Shown: positions 19,704-27,997 of the stretch, piece by piece
How positions within the stretch are numbered: the stretch's first letter is position 1
Layout of the letters: each line of letters opens with the position of its first letter
Source: Sphingomonas panacis
GTDB lineage: Bacteria > Pseudomonadota > Alphaproteobacteria > Sphingomonadales > Sphingomonadaceae
NCBI RefSeq assembly: GCF_001717955.1
Contig: NZ_CP014168.1
Location: forward strand, 2,885,501-2,949,500
Direction: 5' to 3'
Length of the DNA stretch: 64,000 bases
Position numbers and translations under genes: made by a program
The notes under the pieces: generated by a model
The model's input: the letters and a program-made list of their open reading frames with translations, nothing else
Told to the model about the DNA's origin: nothing
Database searches by the model: none

Positions 19704-22004
19704 TCAGAAGTCGATCGACACCCGCGCGCCGTAGGTGCGCGGCGCACTGAACTGCCAGTTGATGATATCGTCGGTCCCGGCCGCAACGTAGGAGGCATAC
19801 ACCAGCGGCCGGATGTTCTCGAGGTTGCGGGCAAACACCTGCACCCCGAATTTCCCGTTCTCCGGCCTGTACTCCAGGCTCAGGTCGGTCTGGGTATAGG
19901 CCTTCTGCTGCGAGTCGCGGTAATTGTAGAAGTCGAGATAGTAATCGCTCTTGAACCGCGAGTAGGCGCGCGCCGTGAGCTTGCCCGACGAACCGAGATC
20001 GAAGACGTGATCGTAACCGACACCGATCACAAACGTCGGTGCTTGCGGCAGCCGGTTGCCCTTCAGGTTGGGGTTCTCGGCCGTCGAGAGAGAGGTCAGG
20101 TTCGGGTTCGCCGAGTCGAGCACGACGTAAGACGCGATGAAGTTGTCGTAGCGCGCGTGCAGATAGTTGAACGACGCAGTGAAGGTATCGCGCGGCGACA
20201 GCCGGATCGTCGATTCGGCCTCGACGCCGTATATCGTCGCGGCGCCCGAATTGAGCGTCTGCGCACCCGTAACATTGTTGAGCAGGACGTCGTTCTGCAA
20301 GTCCTTATAATCGTAGTAGAAGCCTGAAATGTTGAAGATGTTGTGATGCCCAGGCCCGTAATTGAGCTTTAGGCCACCTTCATACGCGGTGTTGTTCTCG
20401 GGCCGGAAGTTCGCCCCGGTGGCGTCGAAGCCGCCCGCCTTGTAGCCGGTCGAAACTTTGGCGTAGATCAGCGTATCGTTGTTGGGCTTGTAGTTCAGCC
20501 CGCCGAGCCAGGTGATCTTGTCGCCCGAATAATAGAGCGGGACTGGCGTCGGCACCGCCGAGGTTTTGGTCAGATCGACATAGCCCGAATTGAACGAGAA
20601 GCCGTAGTTGGAGAAGTTCGCGCTGCGCCGGTCCTTGGTATAGCGCAAACCGCCAACCGCGGTGATTTGGTCGGTGAGGCCATATTCCGCCTGCCCGAAT
20701 GCCGACCAGCTCTGGGTGTCGGTAGGATGGACCGGATAGGTGATGTACGAACCCTTTGGGCCGATGAACGGGCTGTACAAGCCGCCGTTGGTGTCCAGCA
20801 ATTCCTTGAAGAAGAACCCGCCGAACTGCCATTTGAAGCGGCCTTCCTCGCCGTTCAGCCGCAGTTCGTGGCTTTGCGTCTTCACCGATGCGCCGAAATT
20901 GGAAAAGGCATACGCGGGGGAGAGCGAGTTGAACCCGGTGTTCGAGGTTTCGCGATAGCCGCCGGTATAGGTCAGCGTCGCCGGGCCGAAATTATAGGCG
21001 ATGCGGCCGCGTACCGCAGTCGAGATCTGGTCGAACTTGCCGACGCCGGTCAGCGGCATATTGTAATTGCCGCGATCGACCTTGCTGAGGAAGTTGGTGT
21101 TCTGCGGAATGCACTGCACGCCCGGCGTGATTGGCCCGACCTCGACGAAGCCGCTCGCCGAGCAGCCGCCAGCGGCGTTGAGATCCTGATACGCCTGCAC
21201 CGCCGGGATGATGTGCATCTCGTCGTGTTCGACCGAGGCGTTAATCTCGAGACCCGCAAGCGGTTCGAGCCGCAGCGAGCCGCGCACGCCCCAGGTGTTG
21301 TCATTGCCGCTGCGATGCCCGCCGTCGTCCGCTTTGAACTGCGGAAGCGAGATTGGCGTGTTCGGGCTGTAAACATAGCCGTCGTGGTAGGAATAGGTGC
21401 CCGCCACGCGGAACGCACCGACGTCGCCGAGCGGAACGTCGACGCCGCCCTCGGCGATCACCGCATTATAATTGCCATAGCTGACCGATCCGTTGACGCG
21501 GAATTCGTCGCCAGGCTTGCGCGTGATGAAATTGACCGCGCCGGCGGTCGAGTTGCGGCCATACAATGTGCCCTGCGGGCCGCGCAGCACCTCGACGCGT
21601 TCGAGATCGAAGATCGCCGCGTTCAGGATGGTCGGGCGGTTGATATACTCGCCATCGATATTGACCGCGACCGACTGGTCCTGCGCCTCGTTGTTGCTGA
21701 GCGTACCGATGCCGCGCACGCTGACGCGCGTGTTGGTGGTGTCGCTCGTCACCTGAAGCGCAGGCGAGACTTTGGCGACCGAGGTGAAATCGGTCACGCC
21801 CTGCGCCTTCAGCGTGTCGCCGCTGATCACCGAGATCGCGATCGGCACGTCCTGCACACTCTCGGCGCGGTTCTGCGCGGTGACGATGATGTCCGGGATC
21901 GTGTCGTCGCCCGGCGCGGTGGCCGGTGCTTGCTGGGCCATCGCGGCGCTGCTCGCCAGCAGGCTTGCTCCAGCCATCAGAACCCGAATCGAGTTGTAGC
22001 GCAT
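19704..22004 (-). CDS. TonB-dependent receptor
   Basis: Outer-membrane receptor of 766 residues for active uptake of a substrate too large or scarce for porins. Signal peptide MRYNSIRVLMAGASLLASSA, a TonB-box-like DIIVTAQNR, a plug domain (LRGPQGTLYGRNSTAGAVN) and a barrel ending in the terminal Phe of VSIDF are all visible. ATG 22004 is preferred over in-frame ATGs at 22013 and 22040 because it alone starts a clean signal peptide and has GGGGAGG nine bases upstream. First gene of the operon with the GMC dehydrogenase. By context it imports the glycoside that is then oxidised; the ligand is unproven. Confidence 0.93.
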   Translation of the reverse strand: MRYNSIRVLMAGASLLASSAAMAQQAPATAPGDDTIPDIIVTAQNRAESVQDVPIAISVISGDTLKAQGVTDFTSVAKVSPALQVTSDTTNTRVSVRGIGTLSNNEAQDQSVAVNIDGEYINRPTILNAAIFDLERVEVLRGPQGTLYGRNSTAGAVNFITRKPGDEFRVNGSVSYGNYNAVIAEGGVDVPLGDVGAFRVAGTYSYHDGYVYSPNTPISLPQFKADDGGHRSGNDNTWGVRGSLRLEPLAGLEINASVEHDEMHIIPAVQAYQDLNAAGGCSASGFVEVGPITPGVQCIPQNTNFLSKVDRGNYNMPLTGVGKFDQISTAVRGRIAYNFGPATLTYTGGYRETSNTGFNSLSPAYAFSNFGASVKTQSHELRLNGEEGRFKWQFGGFFFKELLDTNGGLYSPFIGPKGSYITYPVHPTDTQSWSAFGQAEYGLTDQITAVGGLRYTKDRRSANFSNYGFSFNSGYVDLTKTSAVPTPVPLYYSGDKITWLGGLNYKPNNDTLIYAKVSTGYKAGGFDATGANFRPENNTAYEGGLKLNYGPGHHNIFNISGFYYDYKDLQNDVLLNNVTGAQTLNSGAATIYGVEAESTIRLSPRDTFTASFNYLHARYDNFIASYVVLDSANPNLTSLSTAENPNLKGNRLPQAPTFVIGVGYDHVFDLGSSGKLTARAYSRFKSDYYLDFYNYRDSQQKAYTQTDLSLEYRPENGKFGVQVFARNLENIRPLVYASYVAAGTDDIINWQFSAPRTYGARVSIDF

Positions 22005-22062
22005 GTGAACCATCCTCCCCACAACGATGACTGTCGTCATTCGAAATAAAATAATGGTTCCA

Positions 22063-22089
22063 ATAATATCTGATTCGCGATGGTGTCAA
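22063..22089 (-). promoter_or_regulatory. Putative promoter of the TonB receptor-GMC operon
   Basis: On the minus strand a perfect TTGACA (22089-22084), a 15-base spacer and TATTAT (22068-22063). A TGGTTCCA palindrome overlaps the region just downstream (22055-22062) and is a candidate operator. The intergenic stretch 22005-22302 also serves the divergent TIM-barrel gene; its AT-rich part at 22180-22215 may hold that promoter. Pattern match only. Confidence 0.5.
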
Positions 22090-22302
22090 GCAGGGGCGCA
22101 ATGACCTGGATCAAAAACGCGCAGATGCGCCGATACTGCTGCGGCGCAACAATCTTGTGCGTATGCGAACGTATTTTACGCTCGACATAAAGAATTGAAG
22201 TTCTAATTATAAATGAAAGCACGGCGTGGGCGGATCGAACGAGATCGGCCAGGCGCGGACACACAAGCGTGTTCAGCGCCAAAGCGCCAATGGAGAGGTT
22301 GA

Positions 22303-23088
22303 ATGAACATGCAGGTTTCCCCGAAATTGTCACCGTGTGTCGAGTGGATTTTCGCGGAAGAACATCCGGCCATGCCCGATCGTATCCGCGCGGCGCGCGC
22401 GGCGGGCTATGACACGGTCGAATTCCATCTGTGGCGCGACAAGGATGTCGACGCGATCGCCGAATCGCTGGCCGAAACCGGCGTGAAGCTGACCGGCATC
22501 GTCGTCGAACCCCGCCGCAGCATCGTCGATCCCGCCCAGCACGGCGAATTCCTGCAAGCGGTGCGCGAGAGCCTCGTCACCGCCAAGACGCTCGGCTCGC
22601 CGCCGCTCGTCGTCGCCTCGGGCTTCACGCGGGAGGGCGTGAGCCAGCAGGAGCATGTCGCCGCCGCGATCGACGCGCTCAAGCAAGCCGCCGCACTTGC
22701 CGAAGAGGCCGGCATCCTGCTCGTGCTCGAGCCGCTCAACGATCGCGTCGAGCATCCCGGCATGTTCCTCGTCAGCACAAAGCTCGCGCTCGATATCATC
22801 GAAGCGGTCGACAGCCCTAATCTGCGGCTGCTCTACGACGTGTACCATTCGGTGGTGATGGGCGAGGACATGGCCGATGTGTTGAACGGCCGCGTGCATC
22901 TCGTCGCGCACGTCCAACTCGCCGACACGCCCGGCCGCCACGAGCCCGGCACGGGTACGATCGATTGGCCCGCGACGCTCAAGGCGCTCGACGAGCTTGG
23001 CTATACCGGCGCCTACGGGCTCGAATACAAACCGACCGCGCCTGCGCTCGAATCGCTCGAACGGACGCGCGCGACGCTGGAGGGCTGA
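22303..23088 (+). CDS. Hydroxypyruvate isomerase family TIM barrel
   Basis: Xylose-isomerase-like TIM barrel of 261 residues, the length of hydroxypyruvate isomerases. Key segments are VEFHLW, the metal-binding EPLND, YDVYHSVVMGED, and LADTPGRHEPGTG, which closely resembles the conserved tail of the Hyi family. No signal peptide, so cytoplasmic. GGAGAGG precedes the ATG. A GPH-type transporter follows after four bases and a ThuA protein after that. Despite the Hyi likeness, the setting (GMC dehydrogenase, Gfo/Idh/MocA, ThuA) makes isomerisation or elimination on an oxidised sugar as likely as action on hydroxypyruvate. Confidence 0.83.
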   Translation: MNMQVSPKLSPCVEWIFAEEHPAMPDRIRAARAAGYDTVEFHLWRDKDVDAIAESLAETGVKLTGIVVEPRRSIVDPAQHGEFLQAVRESLVTAKTLGSPPLVVASGFTREGVSQQEHVAAAIDALKQAAALAEEAGILLVLEPLNDRVEHPGMFLVSTKLALDIIEAVDSPNLRLLYDVYHSVVMGEDMADVLNGRVHLVAHVQLADTPGRHEPGTGTIDWPATLKALDELGYTGAYGLEYKPTAPALESLERTRATLEG

Positions 23089-23092
23089 CGCG

Positions 23093-24436
23093 ATGCGGGC
23101 GGCGGTGAGGGGGGCGCCGAAGCTGGGCTTCGTCGAGAAGCTCAGCTACGGGTTCGGCGACTTCGGGTACAGCCTGGCCTATAATATGGTCAGTGCGTTT
23201 CTGCTGTATTATTACACCGTCGTGCTCAAGCTACCGGCCGCGGCGGTGGGGACGTTGTTCCTCACCGCGCGGCTGCTCGATGCGGTCATCGACATTGGCG
23301 TCGGCATCCTGGTCGATCGCACGCGCACGCGCTGGGGGCGGACACGCCCGTACTTCCTGTTCACCGCATTGCCCTACTGCGGGATCTTCCTCGCGATCTT
23401 CCTGGTGCCGGACTGGGGTGTCGATGCGCAGCTCGTCTGGGCGTTCGTCACCTTCAACCTGCTCGGCGTGCTGATGTCGTTCGGCTCGATCCCCTATACC
23501 GCGCTGATGCCGATGATGACCGAGGCGACTGACGAACGTCTGAAGCTCGGCAGTATGCGATCGATCGGCACGTCGGTGTCGGTGATTCTCGGCACGGCGG
23601 CGACGATGCCGCTGGTCGGGCTGTTCGGCGGCGGCGACGAACGGCGCGGGTTCCTGCTCGTCGCGGTGCTGTTCGCCGCGCTGTCGCTGGTCGCGCTCAC
23701 CGCGTTGTTCCGCAATTGCCGCGAGCGTTTCCACGATGCCGCGCCGGTCGGCATGCCGGTTTTCACCGGCATCGGCGAGATGCTGCGCAACCGGGCGTGG
23801 TGGGTCTGCTTCCTGTTCGCCTTGCTCTATTTCGTGCGCTTCGGCGCGATGATCTCGGTGACGGCGTTCTTCGCGATCCATGTGCTCGGGCGGCCGTGGA
23901 TGATCTCGGTGATGCTGCCGGCGATCTCGGGGCTGCTGCTGCTCTCGGCGTTCCTCGCGCCGCCGATCCTGTCGCGGACGGGCATCCGCACGGGCTGTTT
24001 CGGCGCGCTGGTGCTGTCGATCGCGCTGTTCGCGGCGCTGCCCTTCACCGAGGCGAACCCGGTGGCGTTCCTGTCGCTCTATTTCGCCGCGTCGATCGCG
24101 ACCTCGATGACGATCACCGGCATCTTCGCGATGGCGGCGGAGGCGGTCGATTACCACGAGGCGCGCTTTGGAGTGCGCAATGAAGGGCTGCTGTCCTCCG
24201 GCATCAGCCTCGCCACCAAGATCGGCATGGCGATGGGCACCGCCGCGATCGCCTATGCGCTCGCCTTCGCCGCCTTCACGCCCGACCATGTCAGCGATGG
24301 TGCGCGCGCGACGATTCGCTGGTCCTATTACGGCTGGCCGATCGTGCTGCTCATGCTTCAGGCGGTGGTGATCCTGTTCTGGCCGATGAACGCGGCCACC
24401 GCGAAAGACCGCGAGCGCGCACCGCTTACCGCCTGA
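23093..24436 (+). CDS. MFS transporter, GPH (melibiose permease-like) family
   Basis: Glycoside-pentoside-hexuronide type symporter of 447 residues. The signature of the family is clear: SYGFGDFGYSLAYN at the start and DRTRTRWGRTRPY in the first cytoplasmic loop. GPH members usually import sugars or glycosides with Na+ or H+. ATG 23093 lies four bases after the TIM-barrel stop, so the two are co-transcribed. This is the most convincing sugar importer of the three MFS proteins here and probably brings a sugar or oxidised glycoside across the inner membrane. Confidence 0.88.
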   Translation: MRAAVRGAPKLGFVEKLSYGFGDFGYSLAYNMVSAFLLYYYTVVLKLPAAAVGTLFLTARLLDAVIDIGVGILVDRTRTRWGRTRPYFLFTALPYCGIFLAIFLVPDWGVDAQLVWAFVTFNLLGVLMSFGSIPYTALMPMMTEATDERLKLGSMRSIGTSVSVILGTAATMPLVGLFGGGDERRGFLLVAVLFAALSLVALTALFRNCRERFHDAAPVGMPVFTGIGEMLRNRAWWVCFLFALLYFVRFGAMISVTAFFAIHVLGRPWMISVMLPAISGLLLLSAFLAPPILSRTGIRTGCFGALVLSIALFAALPFTEANPVAFLSLYFAASIATSMTITGIFAMAAEAVDYHEARFGVRNEGLLSSGISLATKIGMAMGTAAIAYALAFAAFTPDHVSDGARATIRWSYYGWPIVLLMLQAVVILFWPMNAATAKDRERAPLTA

Positions 24437-24468
24437 GTGTTGAACCGATATAAAACGGGAGAGACGGC

Positions 24469-25419
24469 ATGAAGTACCGAATGATGACGGCTGCCTTGCT
24501 GGCTTTTGGTGTCGTGCCCGCTGGCGCGCAGGTGATCGTCCACCCCAGTTACCGCCCGCCCGAGACCGTTCAGCGCGTCGCCATCCCGGCCGACCCGACC
24601 GAAAAGCGCATTCGTGTCCTCATCATCAGCGGCCAGAACAGCTACGAGCATGACTGGACCGGCATCGACAACATGCTGCGCACGATGATGCAGGACACCG
24701 GCCGCTTCGACGTCCGCGTCACCGAGGATTTCGACCAGGGCAATCTCGCGATGCTGAAAGGCTATGACGTGGTGCTGCTCAACTATTCGAGCCGCTGGGT
24801 GTATGATGACCAGAAGGAACACCGCTGGTCGCCTGAAGCCGAAAAGGCGCTGTTCGATTATGTGAAGCAGGGCGGCGGGTTGGTCGCCTACCATTCGTCG
24901 TTCACCTGGGGGTATAACTGGCCCGAGTATAAGGCGCTGGTCGGCGGGGTGATGGACCCGATCCACGGCAGCCGCCGTTCGCCGCCGGGTGCGTTCCCGA
25001 TCCATATCGTCGATCGCGACAACCCGATCACGGCGGGGATGCGCGAGTATATCTGGACGTACAACGACGACATGTACACCAACATGAGCTTCGCGCCCGG
25101 CGCCAAGCTCCACGTCCTCGCCACCGCGCGCGACAGCTCGGCGAGCTATGATCCCAAGCTGACCGGGCCGAAATATCCGATTGCCGCCTATACGCCCGAG
25201 AAGCTCAAGGCGATGAAGGGGATGGACGCCGATCACCCGCAGGTGTGGACTCAGGATTACGGCAAGGGCCGCGTCTTCTCGATCACGCTGGGGCATGACG
25301 AGGTCTCACTCCACTTCCAGCCGCTCCAGACGTTGCTGCTGCGCGGCACCGAATGGGCGGCGACCGGCGAGGTGACTCTGCCGGTGCTCGAAGAGGCGAA
25401 GGAGTATCCGACCAAGTGA
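24469..25419 (+). CDS. Secreted ThuA-domain protein
   Basis: ThuA-like (trehalose-utilisation type) protein of 316 residues with a glutamine-amidotransferase-like fold. Signal peptide MKYRMMTAALLAFGVVPAGA, so periplasmic. Family segments include VLIISGQNSYEHDW, VLLNYSSRW and GGGLVAYHSSF. It lies 32 bp after the GPH transporter with a good ribosome-binding site (ACGGGAGAG). ThuA proteins occur in sugar-utilisation operons, including trehalose catabolism through 3-keto intermediates, and their catalytic role remains poorly understood. Last gene of the TIM barrel-transporter-ThuA operon. It strengthens the case that the region handles oxidised glycosides. Confidence 0.87.
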   Translation: MKYRMMTAALLAFGVVPAGAQVIVHPSYRPPETVQRVAIPADPTEKRIRVLIISGQNSYEHDWTGIDNMLRTMMQDTGRFDVRVTEDFDQGNLAMLKGYDVVLLNYSSRWVYDDQKEHRWSPEAEKALFDYVKQGGGLVAYHSSFTWGYNWPEYKALVGGVMDPIHGSRRSPPGAFPIHIVDRDNPITAGMREYIWTYNDDMYTNMSFAPGAKLHVLATARDSSASYDPKLTGPKYPIAAYTPEKLKAMKGMDADHPQVWTQDYGKGRVFSITLGHDEVSLHFQPLQTLLLRGTEWAATGEVTLPVLEEAKEYPTK

Positions 25420-25478
25420 GGTGACACGGAGGACACCAAAGCTTCGACAACGCACATCGCCATGCCTACATAGCCGCC

Positions 25479-27128
25479 ATGTCCGACTCCTTCGATCTTG
25501 GTGAACCTCCGCAGCCCAAAGCCGAGGCGTACCGCGTTCTCGCGCGGAAATACCGGCCGCAGACCTTTGCCGAGCTGATCGGCCAGGATGCGATGGTGCA
25601 GACGCTCGGCAATGCGATCAAACGCGATCGGCTCGCGCATGCGTTTCTGATGACCGGCGTGCGCGGGGTCGGCAAGACCTCGACCGCGCGGCTGATCGCC
25701 AAGGCGCTCAACTGCATCGGCCCGGACGGGCAGGGCGGCCCGACCATCGACCCGTGCGGTGTATGCGAACCGTGCCGCGCAATCGCCGAGGGGCGCCATA
25801 TCGACGTGATCGAAATGGACGCCGCCAGCCACACCGGCGTCGACGACGTCCGCGAGATCATCGATGCGGCGCGCTATGCGGCGGTGTCGGCGCGGTTCAA
25901 GATCTACATCGTCGACGAAGTCCATATGCTCTCGAAGAACGCCTTCAACGCGCTGTTGAAGACGCTCGAGGAGCCGCCGGCGCATGTGAAGTTCCTGTTC
26001 GCGACCACCGAGGTCAACAAGGTGCCGGTGACGGTGCTGTCGCGCTGCCAGCGGTTCGATCTGCGCCGAATCCCCGCCGAGAAGCTCGCCGAGCACTTCG
26101 CTTTTGTGTCGCGGGCCGAAGGTGTCGAGGCCGAACCCGAAGCGCTTGGGCTGATCGCGCGTGCGGCCGAAGGATCGGCCCGCGACGGACTTTCGATTCT
26201 CGATCAGGCGATCGCGCATGCGGGGCAAGAAGGCGGCGGCGTGCGGGCGGACGCTGTGCGCGACATGCTCGGCCTGTCCGATCGTGGCGCGACGCGTGAT
26301 CTGTTCGCGCTGCTGCTCGCTGGTGATGGGGCAGGGGCACTGGCATCGCTACGGCGGCAATATGATTTCGGCGTCGATCCGCTGAGCGTGTTGCGCGGGC
26401 TGCTGGAGACGGTTCACGGCGCGACTCTCGTCAAGCTCGGTGCCGGCATCGACGCCGGTCAATCGGTCGAGGAGCGCGACGCGCTCGCCGGCTGGGCGAG
26501 CGGGCTGTCGTTCGCGGCGCTGCACCGGCTCTGGCAATTGCTGCTCAAGGCGCATGAGGAAGTCGGCCGCGCCGCGCTGCCGATCGAGGCGTGCGAGATG
26601 GCGCTGCTGCGGCTCGTCCACGCATCGACGCTGCCCGATCCGGGCGAGCTCGCGAAGATGCTGGCGGAGGGCCGCGTCTCGATGGCGGCACCGGCCGCGC
26701 CCGCCGCCGCACCGACGCTCGCCCCGGCCGCCGAGGCCGCGTTGCCGGACACGATCGCCGCGCTGAGGACGTATCTCGACGACAATGGCGAGCAGGCGCT
26801 CGCCTCGAAAGTCTATTTCAGCGCCAGTGTCGTCCATTTCGCCGCGCCCGAGGTTGTGCTCAGCTCGGCGCGGCCCATTTCCGCCGATCTGGTGCGTGAT
26901 CTGAACGTCGAGTTGAAGCGGTTGACCGGCAAGGTCTGGAAGGTGACGACCGCCGACGTGCCGGGCGCGCCGACGCTGCGCGAGCAGGACGATGCCGACA
27001 AGGAGAAGCGCCGTCTCGAAATTCTGGCGATGCCAGTGGTCAAAGCCGCGTTCGAAGCGTTTCCCGGTGCGGAACTCCTGCCCGACGAACTCGATCGCAT
27101 CATAGCCCTGCAACGGAGTGAAGCATGA
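25479..27128 (+). CDS. dnaX: DNA polymerase III subunit gamma/tau
   Basis: Clamp-loader ATPase of 549 residues. Walker A GVRGVGKT is at 60-67, zinc-binding cysteines at 79, 93, 96 and 99, and a DEVHML Walker B follows. The C-terminal half has an Ala/Pro-rich linker and a tau-specific domain. I find no slippery A-rich heptamer of the Escherichia coli type, so a frameshifted gamma product is not predicted from the sequence. It overlaps ybaB (ATGA), the conserved dnaX-ybaB arrangement. Confidence 0.97.
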   Translation: MSDSFDLGEPPQPKAEAYRVLARKYRPQTFAELIGQDAMVQTLGNAIKRDRLAHAFLMTGVRGVGKTSTARLIAKALNCIGPDGQGGPTIDPCGVCEPCRAIAEGRHIDVIEMDAASHTGVDDVREIIDAARYAAVSARFKIYIVDEVHMLSKNAFNALLKTLEEPPAHVKFLFATTEVNKVPVTVLSRCQRFDLRRIPAEKLAEHFAFVSRAEGVEAEPEALGLIARAAEGSARDGLSILDQAIAHAGQEGGGVRADAVRDMLGLSDRGATRDLFALLLAGDGAGALASLRRQYDFGVDPLSVLRGLLETVHGATLVKLGAGIDAGQSVEERDALAGWASGLSFAALHRLWQLLLKAHEEVGRAALPIEACEMALLRLVHASTLPDPGELAKMLAEGRVSMAAPAAPAAAPTLAPAAEAALPDTIAALRTYLDDNGEQALASKVYFSASVVHFAAPEVVLSSARPISADLVRDLNVELKRLTGKVWKVTTADVPGAPTLREQDDADKEKRRLEILAMPVVKAAFEAFPGAELLPDELDRIIALQRSEA

Positions 27129-27448
27129 ACAATCTCGAAGACATCATGGCCATGGCGCAGAACGTCCAGGCCGAACTCGAAAAGGCGCAGGCCGGCCTCG
27201 ACACGATCGAAGTGCAGGGCGCGGCCGGCGGAGGGCTCGTCACGGTCACGGCTTCGGCGAAGGGGCGGATCATCGGGCTGAATATCGATGAATCGCTGCT
27301 CGCCGTGAGCGAGAAGCAGATGCTCGAAGATCTCGTCATCGCCGCGTTCAACGATGCGCGCGCCAAGGCCGATGCCGCGTCGGGCGCCGCGATGGCGAAG
27401 ATGACGAGCGGTATCCCGCTGCCGCCGGGTTTCAAGCTGCCGTTCTGA
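27125..27448 (+). CDS. ybaB: YbaB/EbfC family nucleoid-associated protein
   Basis: Small DNA-binding protein of 107 residues forming dimers that coat DNA. The N-terminal helix (MNNLEDIMAMAQNVQ) and the central strand segment (GGGLVTVTASAKG) are typical. Translationally coupled to dnaX by ATGA. The C-terminus ends in a Pro/Phe-rich tail (PLPPGFKLPF) common in the family. Confidence 0.95.
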   Translation: MNNLEDIMAMAQNVQAELEKAQAGLDTIEVQGAAGGGLVTVTASAKGRIIGLNIDESLLAVSEKQMLEDLVIAAFNDARAKADAASGAAMAKMTSGIPLPPGFKLPF

Positions 27449-27521
27449 TCGACAGGGCCTGTTCGGGAACAATCGCGCGTGCCTCCTCGTTTTGTAAACA
27501 CATAGGACGAGGAGCCGAGTG

Positions 27522-27773
27522 ATGAGCGATGACCGTGTGACCGACACCCCGCATACCACGATCGTCGAGCGACGCGGCAGCGGTGCGACATGGCTGATCG
27601 CGATCGTCCTGGCGTTCGCGCTGGTGATCGGCTCGATGTTCCTGATGAACAAGAGCAAGAACGACACGATTCGCACCGATGCCGTGTCCGGCGCGGCCAA
27701 GGATATCGGCGACAGCGCTAAAAAGGTCGGCGATTCGGCGGCCAAGACTGCCGACGGCGCCACCCAGCCGTAA
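27522..27773 (+). CDS. Small single-pass membrane protein, hypothetical
   Basis: Protein of 83 residues that I cannot assign. A polar N-terminus is followed by one transmembrane helix (TWLIAIVLAFALVIGSMFL) and a short Ala/Lys/Asp-rich soluble tail with repeated GDSAKK-like units. ATG 27522 is chosen because GGAG sits seven bases upstream; a GTG one codon earlier also exists. Lies between ybaB and tRNA-Pro and ends just before a hairpin. Confidence 0.65.
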   Translation: MSDDRVTDTPHTTIVERRGSGATWLIAIVLAFALVIGSMFLMNKSKNDTIRTDAVSGAAKDIGDSAKKVGDSAAKTADGATQP

Positions 27774-27783
27774 ACAGTCTGCG

Positions 27784-27819
27784 GCGGTTCGCGATGAGCG
27801 CTTGCTCTTCGCGAACCGC
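27784..27819 (+). terminator. Hairpin, likely transcription terminator
   Basis: Perfect 11-base stem (GCGGTTCGCGA at 27784-27794, TCGCGAACCGC at 27809-27819) with a 14-base loop, ten bases after the small membrane-protein stop and 26 bases before tRNA-Pro. There is no clean T-run after it, so it may be a weak or RNA-protecting hairpin. Confidence 0.5.
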
Positions 27820-27845
27820 TTCGCCTAAAGGGGCGCCTCCCGCGT

Positions 27846-27925
<80 letters not shown>

Positions 27926-27997
27926 TTCCGATACAACGTCTGGACGGTACGTGGACCGGCTTGCCAAGCTTACGAGCGGGCGGCAGGGTCGATCGCG

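Noticed and set aside
25479..27128. Programmed frameshift in dnaX
   Set aside because: No A-AAA-AAG-type slippery site or matching structure seen; a full-length tau protein is read in one frame.
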